A stretch of 64,000 bases of DNA. Source: Protonemura montana. Taxonomy: Eukaryota > Arthropoda > Insecta > Plecoptera > Nemouridae. The stretch is from assembly GCA_947568835.1 (NCBI GenBank), contig OX387605.1, positions 6,700,418 through 6,764,417 on the forward strand. The letters are read 5' to 3'. A model generated the notes under the pieces. The model was not told the origin of the DNA and made no database searches. It saw nothing but the letters and a program-made list of their open reading frames with translations. Shown piece after piece: positions 52,390 to 62,711 of this stretch. Position numbers and translations under genes: made by a program. Every line of letters starts with the position of its first letter. Position 1 is the stretch's first letter.

Positions 52390-52620
52390 AATTTGTGGTG
52401 ATTAAAGACGCACTGTTTTGTCAACGTACCCAGTGGCACTGGTCTGTCGAGAGGTTGGTAAGCAAAGCAAGTGATGTTGTTCTTTTAAAATCAATCCCTC
52501 CAACCTCTCTTCGGAACAGAATTGCTCATGAGTATGACAGTCATCTATCCAATATCTGGACAAGCGCTGTGTTGCTTAACTTCGGAGAACCGGTTGTACC
52601 AGCATACCAAATCGTTTGAC
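52390..52620 (-). mobile_element. 5S-rRNA-derived SINE, internally deleted older copy 3
   Basis: On the - strand it reads GTCAAACGATTTGGTATGCTGG, CAACCGGTTCTCCGAAGTTA, AGCAACACAGCGC, GATATTGGATAGATGAC and GAGAGGTTGGAGGGAT. It then jumps from CAACCTCTCGAC straight to AGACCAGTGCCACTGGG and the usual 3' end. It lacks about 187 bases found in copies 1 and 2 and is more diverged, hence older. The possible flanking repeat is weak (AAAGTGA at 52621 and again near 52364). Confidence 0.88.
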
Positions 52621-53727
52621 AAAGTGAAATTTTGAGCTAGCGTGATTGTATATCAGATATTCGAGACATTTTTCACAAGCAAACACCAAATAATAAACTT
52701 TCAAGCATTTATTTCGAGCAAATTTGTCTCTCTTTGATTTCGAAACGAGTTGGGGACATTTGATTAACGAGGTAATTCGAATGCAATCACAGAGTCTTGA
52801 TAAGCTTTCATCCGTTGATTTATTCATTCAATTAAAAAGGTGAGCCCGTGTCACCAGCCGCCAAACTTCGCAGTTCAAACACGCGTGCGCTATCAGGTGG
52901 TGCGTTTCGCGCACGCAGTAATTGTTGTTAATAACAATTAATGGGTACATGCGTCAATCGATTGTGACACGATAAGTCGATCACCGTGTGATTTGACACT
53001 TTGACCACACATTAACACGAATAATGCCAACAAAAAGAATATAAATATTGTTTTGAATTTGTGAAAGGTATTTGTAGTCAAAAATGAGTCACTCATTTTT
53101 TATGCCAATGTAACAATATGGTTTTGAAACAAGTTTAGAAAGTTGAAGCAGAAATGTAAGGTATCTTTCTAAAAAAAACACCAGATTTCTTGCAAAGATC
53201 CATTGTGTGCAAACTCCGCTTGAAAGAATTCTCACAAGCTTTGCGACTGCAAGGTAACAAGATATATTTCATTACTAAATTGATTCAAATGAAGACAAAG
53301 TATGAACTTCTAAAAAATATATTTTAATTAGCCTCTAGGTTGTTGCAGGGCGATGCCACGCCTAACCAGTTCAAACACTGCCAGGCAGGGCAAAGCTGTC
53401 TTCAGCTTAAACTCTGCACCACAAGTATAATTGCTAATTGTATTTGATGAAGGAGTGTAGTTGCCTGCCTCTAGAATGTTTGCGTTTTTTTTTGGCAGAA
53501 TACCTGTCACTTAAAGTGGCTCGTGCTAGTGGCGCTTCCAAGAGAAGAAACTACACATCGCCAGGTTTAAGCAAAACGTACATAGCGTAGATAGCTGCAT
53601 AGCAAGCGTACATCACATAGCTGTTGCAGTGATTACTGTTTAAATACATTGTGATAGTTCAGTGGGAAACTGCTATATTTAGATCCAACGCGACATTCAA
53701 GTCCTGCATATGGTTCTCGTAGCATAT
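52621..53727. other. Non-coding stretch, no supported gene
   Basis: The stretch is AT-rich, with no recognisable feature. Confidence 0.5.
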
Positions 53728-53994
53728 AGGTGCTGAATTCGCTCTGCGCGTTGCATCTAGGGGTTGGGCGTGGAGGTGTCGAGTTTGCTCTGCGGATTGC
53801 ATCTTGGGGTTTGGGCGTGGAGGTGCCGAGTTTGCTCTGCGGATTGCATCTTGGGGTTTGGGCGTGGAGGTGCCGAGTTAGCTCTGCGGGTTGCATCTTG
53901 GGGTTTGGGCGTGGAAGGTGCCGAGTGTAATCTAAGGGTTGCGTCTAGGTGGTTGTAGATGCAGGAACCAAATTTGCTCGTCACGTTGCGTCTA
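53728..53994 (+). repeat. 47-bp minisatellite built from the dispersed element
   Basis: Four to five head-to-tail units carry GGAGGTGCCGAG, TTTGCTCTGCGGATTGCATC and the spacer TTGGGGTTTGGGCGT. The middle units are nearly identical and 47 bases apart. The first (53728) and last units are diverged, and a degraded further unit lies at 53965-53994. The unit is the same ~36-bp element found singly at 10, 18, 35, 38 and 42 kb, here tandemly amplified. Open frames across it on both strands are repeat artefacts. Confidence 0.85.
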
Positions 53995-54395
53995 TTCAAA
54001 TGTCCGTGAAGGTGACAATTTTTCTTGAAATTTTACAGTGAGTTTTGAGTATTAGTGTGAATGTGGAAACAAAACGTGTGTATTAAAATATTCCGTAGCA
54101 CATATTTCTTAGGGAGATTGCAAACGTCAACACTGTTCAACTCTTCCCTGTTGTGAAATGGTGAAGACGTTTTGTAGTGCCTAGAATGTTTTGAAATCTG
54201 CAATCGTGCAGTTCGATTCTTGGGGCAGCAAAACCTATCCTTGGTGCGCGTCGCCACTGGACGAAGCGGTAAATCTCGGTTAGCTCGCCGCATAGTTTGT
54301 GTTCGGAAGCGTTTGAAGAAGCAATAAATTAATTAAACTAGTAAACGTACAGCTTGGGCCGGGCTTTAAGGTGCTAGAAATAAAAATACTCTTAC
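53995..54395. other. No supported feature
   Basis: Apart from a moderately GC-rich patch near 54240-54290, nothing is recognisable. Confidence 0.45.
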
Positions 54396-54454
54396 CGTCA
54401 GGTTCAATGGTCGATGGCCGGTCACAAAATGGAGAGAACATTTCACCGCGACAC
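54396..54454 (-). CDS. Candidate exon of a - strand gene (CRGEMFSPFCDRPSTIEPD)
   Basis: This 59-nt segment lies between a good acceptor (AATACCCTATTTTCAG) and donor GTAAGAG on the - strand. Two frames are open. The better one reads CRGEMFSPFCDRPSTIEPD with one base before and one after; the other reads VAVKCSLHFVTGHRPLNL. The single trailing base fits the next candidate at 47239-47318. Splice signals are strong, but the frame and gene membership are inferred. Confidence 0.5.
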
Positions 54455-54890
54455 CTGAAAATAGGGTATTGTCACCATTAGCTTTCACAGCGTTTATTTC
54501 AATTAAATGCGTGACATAATTTACAGTTTTACCAACTAAAGTCTCACTAAACAAGGGAAAAAAAATAACAAGTTTGTCAAAAAAAAAGGAGGTACTAAAA
54601 ATCCCAGATTTAATTTCCTAGTCGAACCAACCTTCCGATACCATGAGCGCCTTCTGCTAGACTGATGGACTTTGGTGCCCATAACATGCGCACGTATGCA
54701 CGGCAATCGGATAAATGCAATCGATTCTTATTGACGACACACTCTCCCCTAAACACTCGTCGGCAAATGGGCAGTCACCTCCCTGACTTTCACAAAGGTC
54801 CCATGAATATTTCATGTCACGCTCGTATCCACGTCGACCGCGACCAACGCGCTAAACAAACCGTGGTCGCGTGGTAACGCATTATCTATC
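54455..54890. other. No supported feature
   Basis: AT-rich sequence lies between the candidate exon and the satellite. I see nothing in it. Confidence 0.45.
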
Positions 54891-55410
54891 TAGCACTAAC
54901 TAGCACTCTCTAGCACTAACTAGCACTCTCTAGCACTAACTAGCACTCTCTAGCACTAACTAGCACTCTCTAGCACTAACTAGCACTCTCTAGCACTCTC
55001 TAGCACTAACTAGCACTCTCTAGCACTAACTAGCACTCTCTAGCACTCTCTAGCACTAACTAGCACTGTCTAGCACTGTCTAGCACTAACTAGGACTAAC
55101 TAGCACTGTCTAGCACTAACTAGCACTCTCTAGCACTAACTAGCACTCTCTAGCACTAACTAGCACTCTCTAGCACTAACTAGCACTAACTAGCACTCTC
55201 TAGCACTAACTAGCACTCTCTAGCACTAACTAGCACTCTCTAGCACTAACTAGCACTCTCTAGCACTAACTAGCCCTCTCTAGCACTAACTAGCACTCTC
55301 TAGCACTAACTAGCACTCTCTAGCACTAACTAGCCCTCTCTAGCACTAACTAGCACTCTCTAGCACTAACTAGCACTCTCTAGCACTAACTAGCACTCTC
55401 TAGCACTAAC
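54891..55410 (+). repeat. 10/20-bp satellite, exactly 52 units
   Basis: TAGCACTAAC and TAGCACTCTC alternate as a 20-bp dimer for 520 bases with no insertion or deletion at all. Departures are doubled CTC or AAC units and rare substitutions (GTC, TAGGAC, TAGCCCTC). Two adjacent 60-bp blocks (55261-55320 and 55321-55380) share the same TAGCCCTCTC variant at the same place, showing amplification of a larger unit. It has TAG stops in every unit and is non-coding. Confidence 0.93.
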
Positions 55411-56362
55411 TAGCCGAGGGCAAAGACCGTGAAAAATAAAGTGATATTAAGGCTCGGACGATCACTTAACCGAAGAGCAATAAACACAATCCAATCCCAA
55501 CCCCAGTGCCTCTCTAGTTTTTATTAATTTTTAACAATGCAGGAAATATAATCTGTCACTCTACATTAGCAAAGTTTTCAATACAAAATGAACGCTGATG
55601 TGTGTATTTTCATGTGGGTACATAAAGCTCAGACAAGAAAGAGAAGGCACAAAAATTGGACACACTAAGATATATTAAATTAATTAGGCCTACGGGTGGT
55701 GATCGGGGATTGTTTTTCCGGCCTAGAACGTATTTTTTTGGAAATAATTTGCGTATCTGTATGTGTAATCTGCCAATTACTAGCATTTGTAATTCAAGAA
55801 ATAATTACAACTTGGTCAGATGGTGCTAAGAAGATGACAAATATTCTTGGCACAAAAACGGACAAAATGATTCAATTTTTTATTAAGATTGTGACATTTT
55901 TGCAAAAAAAAAAAACACTTGCAATTGGAAAAAGTATTGCTTTTTGCACATTCCAGGCTCGCTTAAAGTTTCTACCGTTAGGGGGTTGCCTAGCTCTTCA
56001 TGACACTAGCGCATTCTGTGGATTTGTTCGAAATTACGAATGTCGATTTTAAAACCGAGTGCTGGTGGTGGTTGGTGTGGTTGTGCAAATCAGACCAGAG
56101 ACTAGAAAATAGCAGTAATGCGATGCAAAGACTAGAGACTCATGCCAACAAAGAATGTTTACACCAAAATTGCAGTGGCTTGAACTATTCATAAATACGG
56201 TGTATACACAAATAAGGATACTTACGCAGCTTTTGACATTTTCTTGTATTTGCAATTGTGTTTTAGATAGCAGTTCGTTATAATAGCGTGATTATGACAG
56301 CATACTTGAAATATTAATTGTGATTCGTTATCTGCACCAGGACAGGCGGGGACTTCTCTTAC
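55411..56362. other. No supported gene
   Basis: The stretch is AT-rich. The 118-codon frame at 55696-56052 begins at a non-ATG codon, contains a poly-A/lysine run and has no recognisable domain. Confidence 0.5.
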
Positions 56363-56473
56363 CATCAACAATGTTTTCTTTGGTAAATTTGCAAGAGCAA
56401 CGATGTTCTCTTTGGCGGCAGTAGCTGCTCGTCCAGAGTCAGCGTCGTAAGACGCTTGTGAATTAGCGTGTGA
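56363..56473 (-). CDS. Candidate exon of a - strand gene (KENIVALANLPKKTLLM)
   Basis: This 111-nt segment lies between acceptor GACGTGAAGTTTTAG and donor GTAAGAG on the - strand, in phase 0 at both ends. It reads SHANSQASYDADSGRAATAA then KENIVALANLPKKTLLM. The upstream in-frame stop is the acceptor TAG itself, as often happens with true exons. The frame also stays open past the donor for some 35 codons, which weakens the splice call. It lies only 40 bases from the broken + strand coding region. Confidence 0.4.
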
Positions 56474-56512
56474 CTAAAACTTCACGTCACATTCCTCAAA
56501 ATAAAGTAAGAT

Positions 56513-58277
56513 GGCAAGAGGAAATAGGTTTGCTGAGATGATTTAGTCATTGCTGGATAGCCAGGTGCCCGAAGGACCATCGAGTGCCATACAGACGCAG
56601 ACTCGCAGGATTTTTATATCAGAAATCCAAAGGTTGCTTAGCGGGAACGAGCAAGACAGAGAAATCACAGACATAAAGCTTCTTTGCTTCACCGCGAGTG
56701 CAGTCTATGGTAGGTCCATCACCAGTGACCTGCTTTTTAGCCCGAGTTCGGAACCAATGTTAGCCAAGGTTTGCTAATTTCACATGCGCTTTCGTTGATA
56801 GGCCGATGGCTGGAGCAAGAAAACCGTGGGAAACGCGTGCTCTACATAGGTTACGCCTAGTTTCGGGAGCCGACAGCGTTGCCCTGACAGACGGGGTATC
56901 CCGTCACGCTATTGGAGGAAATAGAGAAGTTGTGTCGCACCATCAAGGAGAATGACAGTCACGAATCGTTGAGGGTGCAGAGCGATAAAGAGGTGATGGA
57001 TTTAGTGGATAGACACGAATGAGACGCTGAATGCCAGCCAAAGTATTACCTGCAGATACCAAATTTCTAAAATATTCAAAATGATACCAAATTGATGATG
57101 GCACGGAAATGATACTACACACCCATCTCGCCAGGCTAGCAGCGAACGGCAGGGTCTAAAGTTCGACTAGTCAATTTGGAGTGAACGCTCTGAAGATATC
57201 GTCACTGGCCGTAAATGGGATCGGCATTGTCTCTACCGGATTCGATTTGTATGAGAGGGCCGAGAAGGATATGTGATCTCACTGGAAAATTTTCAATTCT
57301 CTTCTCCACTTCTTTTCTTCTGCATGTCATTGCATAGCTATCGATCAGCAAACACCATTATCGAGGAAACTCGTCAACCACGGTTAACTGACTACAGGTC
57401 GAATTTGAGAAGTAATCAGCACAGAAGGGCGTTTGACAGGACTAAGAGGAGCACGCGACGAGGACTGAACAAAGTGGAAGGCAACGCTAGAGTGATTCAA
57501 AGAATCAACAACATCAGCAACAGTGACGACTTCTTCTCAGAGGTGGCGAGGATCAACAAGCACCTTAGGCGGGGTGAGGCAACCGTTGACTTCGGCGAAG
57601 CCTGTGGCAATGACGCGGTCAATGTAGATCCTTCCTCAAAGCAGACAGAGTGAAGGTTTTGAAAGCGGTGATACACCTTGACAGTGGGGAAATGAGTAGT
57701 TCAGGTTTTGACAAATTAATATGTGAGATGGGCCCTGGGTATGGAGGTATATTCGACAGCGATAGGGTATTCCGGGACGCTAAATTGTTCAATACGATTC
57801 AAGCAAGCTCGCTGAACGAAAGTGAAATACTAACGTACTTGTCCCAGCTGTGCGCATCGGCGCTACAATCTGCGGTGATTGTTCTGGAAAAAATCCTTAT
57901 GGACCCTAGAACTGGCCGCGAAGTCCTCAGGGTAACGTTCATACTAGGAAGGAAACTAGTAGCAGTTGTCTTGGTGAAAGAACGCGGCATTTTTTTCTCG
58001 TATTCTGTTGTGAATTTATAACGGGTGTTGTTCAAAGCATGGAGGACGCGTACCAGACTGCCCGGAGGTTGGTATGCACTCAGACAGACTTCAACAGCAC
58101 CAACTTTAGCCGAGAGTACAGCATTATTGGGAACATAAGTTAGCATTTCATTGCGCTGGTTGGACAGATCTATTAAATCGGCCACTAAATTGTGCAAGAT
58201 CTTTGCGAATATGAAGCATATCTTACTCGCCGCACTAGTCGGTGAATCGACGACCTCATTTGTGGAAAAAATTTGAA
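56513..58277 (+). pseudogene. Broken intronless coding region, unknown family
   Basis: A series of coding-like blocks follows in order on one strand, separated by stops and frame changes, with no introns. It begins at ATG 56513 (MARGNRFAEMI, then a stop). Then come 56550-56774 (IFISEIQRLLSGNEQDREIT), 56804-56857 (RWLEQENRGKRVLYIGYA), and 56897-57019 (TLLEEIEKLCRTIKEND). Next are 57124-57275 (VNALKISSLAVNGIGIVSTG, with one internal stop), 57273-57652 (RRGLNKVEGNARVIQRINN), 57650-58018 (EILTYLSQLCASALQSAVIV), 58021-58140 (VVQSMEDAYQTARRLVC) and 58140-58277 (SISLRWLDRSIKSATKLCKI). It amounts to about 580 codons with at least five lesions. I do not recognise it; an insect DUF4781-type protein is a guess only. 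It may be a dead gene or a retrocopy, although no poly-A tail or target duplication is seen. Confidence 0.6.
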
Positions 58278-60348
58278 TTTTGTAATCAGTTTCAGTTGAT
58301 TGTTTCAAATATGTTAGACACTTTGTGATTGTAAGTCACATGTTTAAATTGATTTTATAGTGATTTTAGACACTGCTTATTACTATTCTTATTCACTTTT
58401 GACTTTATGAGTATAGACATCAAGATAGCAGGTAAACATTACAATCCATTATGATAAGACAAGTTCCATCACGACAAGTTTGTCATGCTTAATAAAACAA
58501 GCACAATTTTCTCTGCTTTTAATTAAGTTAGTAATCTCGCGCTGTCAGTAAGGACTTGACTCCAGTCATTGGTTGTCCCTATCACACAATCTTCTTTCCC
58601 AAATTGTCCACTGATTTTCTATCTAGTTTCAAACCCGGTGCTTCCCGCTTCTGCATTGAGAAACCTCTGATCACATGCGCATTCACCATTGAACCCGGGA
58701 CGTTCAACTACAACGTGACAATCTCTTTTTACAATGTATTGCTAGTTCAAAGTGGGAATGTAGAGGACGCCTCTGCTCAGTTCCATAAACGCTTTTCTTT
58801 GTCACAGTGCTGCCACCTAGTAACTGACAAGCGAACCCTTCACGCGCTTCTATCTCGTTCACTAACGCGCTAATATACAAAATGTGCCAACTTGTTTAGA
58901 GAAACTGTTTATTTTGGGCTTTCTTGATACTAGCTAAAGTAAAAGACGTGGCTTATCACAAATGTCGAATTTAAATTTTCGCTCAAAAACTGTAAAGTTA
59001 CGTTCACGGACAACAAAAGTTATTAGCCACAAATTAGAAAGCAATTACTATAATAGCGCACACAAAATTTGAGTGCGATTAGTTTGGTTATTGAGTTTGA
59101 TTATACAGTCCTGCTGTGAGTAGCAGAAGCGAGAAGCAGGAAAATAAAAGTTATCGATTTCGGCGGAGTAACCCTTAGAAACGATTTGAAATAACAAATT
59201 AAATCGCAATCAAAATGCTTCCAATTAATTTCCGTAATTCCGAAGTAACAGTACAATATCAACAAGTGTAGAAGAAATACCAAATATACCAGAAAAATTC
59301 TTGCAGAGAAACTCGTCGATCATGCTATTCACAATTAATCTTGTCCAGATTTCCCTGAGTCACCAGTGAATTAAGTTGCTGGTGGCATGAGAACAGAATG
59401 CCGACCAGAAATCAGGACGTCGTCGCCGCGATTGGCTCCTGCTGAGTGCCAGCATTGCTTTCATCTCCGCACTGTAATCTACTTTCTTATAAGGACGAAG
59501 TGTTTAGTACGCCAAGTCGGGGCATTGGAATGGTTTCGCAGAAGTACCACGCTCACCAAACCGTCCAATTGGTAATTGCTACAAGTGCATTACCAACAGA
59601 AGGGTGAAACGTAGTGGAAAAACAGCATGCTTCAAGTGCAAACATCGCTAAGAAAATTAATGAAAGAGCTTGAGTGGTTGCTAAGTACGTTAACAAAGAA
59701 AGAAGAGTGTTTAAAAAGATAAATTGAAACATGAATTTCTATCTGAAAACTGTCTTGAGTCGATTAAAAAAAAATATTGTTTCTTTTTCATTTTTCCGTC
59801 AAATTTGTTTCACTGATCATCTGTGACTATCATTTTGACTATTATGACTGTCATGACTGTCTGTTAATTATCATGTGACTCACCAAGTACACGAAATTAC
59901 TTTATTTTTGTACGAAACAGACACTCGATATTTGATACACAAAATGGACAAGCTAAGTCATGTCAAAGAGACCCAGAGAACACATATCCCCTATTTGTTT
60001 CAAGATTTTGTTCTTGTGTTTCGAAGTACGCGAAGTTCATAGATTTTATCTTGTATTACTTATCTAGAAATGTCATATTAAAATCACGTTGTGTGATTTG
60101 TGCTGTGAGTATGTTTGGAAACGTTATTTTGTGAGATTGCATGCGCTGAAGATTGAATTTCAATCGTGTTATCGGCGCAAAGCTTTCGTTTTTCCTCTTT
60201 GTCACGTATAAGATGGAATACTCGACAGGATTGGAAGGTATGCTAACTGAGAGCTGAGACAATAGGATATCATATTTAAATCACAACGATATCCCACCGT
60301 TCAGTTACAGCATTTTCTTGTTGCATCATTTTGATTGTAATGAAGGAA
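58278..60348. other. No supported gene
   Basis: The open frame at 58556-58873 (FCIEKPLITCAFTIEPGTFN) could be a further piece of the broken region upstream, but I cannot link them. A short degenerate repeat of ATGACTGTC type lies near 59835-59865. The rest is AT-rich. Confidence 0.45.
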
Positions 60349-60365
60349 TCACCCTCGGTTCGAAT

Positions 60366-60660
60366 CTAGCGCCTCTCCGCTGAACTCTTGCCCGCGCCCA
60401 GGATGTGCGCTATTCAGGTGCGCATCAGACGAGGTCTTCTTCATTTCCTCCGGTCGATAGCAGCCCCTTCCCTCACCCCACCGCACGTTCCCGAGAGCCC
60501 GCACCTTGCCCAAAAGCGCGCCCAAGGAAGTGGACTCGTCCTCGTCCCACCCCCACATGGGAGCGTCGTCGTCGGCGGGGGCACTTGCGCGACGCCGCCG
60601 ACGCCGCCGACGCCACCACAGCCGCCGCCGATCGCACAGACGGCCTCGATCTGGTCGATT
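60366..60660. promoter_or_regulatory. CpG-rich island, possible divergent promoter or first exon
   Basis: This GC/CpG-rich block includes GCCGCCGACGCCGCCGACGC and sits 1.7 kb before the neurexin start. All frames are open. On the - strand an ATG at 60556-60558 reads MWGWDEDESTSLGALLGKVR then ALGNVRW before a GTGAGG donor, which could be the first coding exon of the - strand gene. On + the frames are proline/alanine-rich and unconvincing. I do not call a gene. Confidence 0.35.
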
Positions 60661-61469
60661 GCATTTTCTGCGGTTTCTCGTCAGGCTATTTTAAGGAAAA
60701 CCACATTTTTTTTTAGGTCCAGGAAGATATTGGCATTAAACTTGTGTGGTTTGATTTGTGTTTGTCTGGACAAATGCGCAACAAAATTGTGGAACACTAT
60801 CAAACCAGTAGTTGCACTGAACATGACGATTGCATTTTATAGCCATTGCAAAATGATGAAGTTATTTTGATCCATAATTGTTAGGAAACAATTTGGCAGC
60901 GCCTTCGAGTGGCTGATGCAACGCCAAGAAGCGAGCTTAAAGAAATCTATTCTTATGGAAATTGCACGGAGAATTGGAATTTTCCAAACTCGTTAACTCG
61001 TTGGTGCGCCCGCATTGCACTTGAGCGTGGTCTGAGATTGACGCACATTTGCCAAGTAAGTTATGCCCGTCTGGCGGAGTGCAGTCGAGACTCGCGGTAA
61101 CCGGGCACAAGTTCTACTGACAAATAAATTGGAGCGTTCTTCACGACACTCTGAGAGGTTAACGAGAAAATATATTGAGTTCGAAACGATGCAAATAAAA
61201 ATCAAAAACTTGATTTAGTTGGTAATCCTGTCCGAGTCGTCAAACAAACTTAAAATTGTACGATATATTTTACGGTGTTGTAATATTAAGAAGAGTTGAA
61301 TAATCTCTAATCAGGATAATTCGAAAATGTACAACCTGGAAACAGTCAAAGCACACCTAGATCGTTTACACCCTTTTTGAGGATATTTATAAATAATTTT
61401 TTAAGAAAAACGAAATAGATAATGTATCGGTCGATGTAGGTTAACGACTAAATGGTAGACAGTGGGCTT
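60661..61469. other. No supported gene
   Basis: An open segment at 60909-61053 (+; ARIALERGLRLTHICQ) ends at a perfect GTAAGT donor, but no acceptor or partner exon is evident. A spliced 5' UTR exon of neurexin could lie here; this is inference. Confidence 0.35.
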
Positions 61470-62102
61470 AGAAGAGCTCCCCCCCTCGTAAGCCGACCCG
61501 TGAGGGCCAGCAACTTTCTAGCGTGTATGTACAACCATCGTATCGTAGCGTATCGGCGTGCCGCGCCGCGACGGCGGCGCTCGGAACTAATCCACGGCGT
61601 CGGCGTCGCCGATTGACGGCAGTAGAGCGTGCGAGCTGGACACAGCTAGTCTCGTCGTTGCGACGCTCCCCATAAAGGTGCAGTGTGCTCATTTCGCTCA
61701 AATCCCGCCTTTTTCACAGTAGCACCGAGCGAGGAAAAACCAGTGACAATGTGAAAAGTGCATAGGGAAAATCATTCGGTCGTATTAATTGTGATGCGTG
61801 CGTCTTCGAGATAAAAATACCGTGTGAATGTTTTCTCAGTTGACTGTTTTACGGGTCCGACAATTTCGAGTTACTTTATAAGGTTTTTTTTTTGCTAACA
61901 GTTTGTTCTTAATGATGCGTTTATCATTAAACAATCCGTGGTAAAGAGACTACGAATGCAACGCAAGCAACATTTTAGAAAATTAAATTAAACTCAGTTT
62001 CTTCGACTCGGCGAGTCCTTCCGAAATGTGCTTGACCCCAGTGCCCACCCTGATCCTAGCCGCGTTGACCGGACGTCGCTGCAGAGAGTCGTTGTCACAC
62101 TA
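61470..62102 (+). promoter_or_regulatory. Probable neurexin-1 promoter / 5' UTR region with CpG-rich island
   Basis: The 600 bases before the neurexin start include a GC- and CpG-rich block at about 61480-61660 (runs such as CCGCGCCGCGACGGCGGCG) in an otherwise AT-rich neighbourhood. This is what a broadly active neuronal promoter or 5' UTR often looks like. I see no convincing TATA box just ahead of a start site, so the transcription start is not placed. An intron inside the 5' UTR is possible. Confidence 0.4.
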
Positions 62103-62177
62103 ATGGGCGGACTGCGAACCAGGACTATGTGGACATCGGCCGCGATCCTTGCATTAGCAGTCTGCGCGGCGACCGCG
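62103..62177 (+). other. Signal peptide of neurexin-1
   Basis: The sequence MGGLRTRT then MWTSAAILALAVCAATA gives a short polar or basic segment, a hydrophobic core and small residues before the mature start FVLEGS. Cleavage after ATA is inferred from the small -3/-1 residues. It directs neurexin into the secretory pathway. Confidence 0.7.
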
Positions 62178-62711
62178 TTTGTCCTCGAAGGCTCGCAAAC
62201 TTCGTACGCACAGTTTAGGAAATGGAACGCAGGGCTAAACGGCTCGTTAGAACTAGAATTAAAAACAAATCAGCCCAATGGACTGCTGTTGTACACTGAC
62301 GACGGCGGGACGTACGACTTTTTCGAACTGAAATTAGTAGAGGGTGCGCTCAGGCTTCGCTACAATCTCGGCGGAGGCGCCCAGATTTTAACCGTTGGTC
62401 GTGACTTGAATGACGGACACTGGCACAAAGTGCAGGTGCAGAGAGACGGCGAGAAGACCTCGTTGACGGTTGATGGCGAGACGCAGACGAGGGCGTCTCG
62501 AGGGAAAGAGTTCCTGTTCGGGCGGCTGGCGTCCAACTCTGACGTGTACGTGGGCGGCATGCCGGCGTGGTACAACACCAAGTTGACGCTCCTCGCATTG
62601 CCAAGCGTAATCTTTGAGCCGCGCTTCGGCGGCGCCGTGCGGAATCTCGTCTACGCCGACGAAGAAGGTGGCATGCCGCGCAGACAGGAGATGAAGATGA
62701 AAGACTTTAAG
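62103..62711 (+). CDS. Nrx-1: Neurexin-1 (alpha type), first coding exon: signal peptide and LNS1 domain
   Basis: Neurexins are presynaptic single-pass adhesion proteins; the alpha form carries six laminin-G/LNS domains with EGF repeats between them. This exon encodes a hydrophobic signal peptide (MWTSAAILALAVCAATA) and then FVLEGSQTSYAQFRKWNAG, which starts LNS1. Typical laminin-G features follow: LLLYTDDGGTYDFFELKLVE, RLRYNLGGGAQ, GHWHKVQVQRDG, DVYVGGMPAWY and PRFGGAVRNLVYAD. These match insect neurexin-1 as I remember it. Two in-frame ATGs exist, at 62103 and 62127; the second sits directly before the hydrophobic core, and the first would add MGGLRTRT. The frame is open upstream to 62028 without an ATG. 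The exon ends in phase 0 at AAG before GTAATA, after which the frame stops at 62751-62753. One large first exon holding signal peptide plus LNS1 is usual for the family. No later exon is visible, so the gene continues to the right. Confidence 0.93.

Noticed and set aside
54891..55410. CRISPR array or telomeric repeat
   Set aside because: Ten-base units without spacers; not TTAGG or another known telomere repeat.
60355..60372. B-box-like GGTTCGAATC
   Set aside because: No matching T-stem or acceptor stem; no tRNA.
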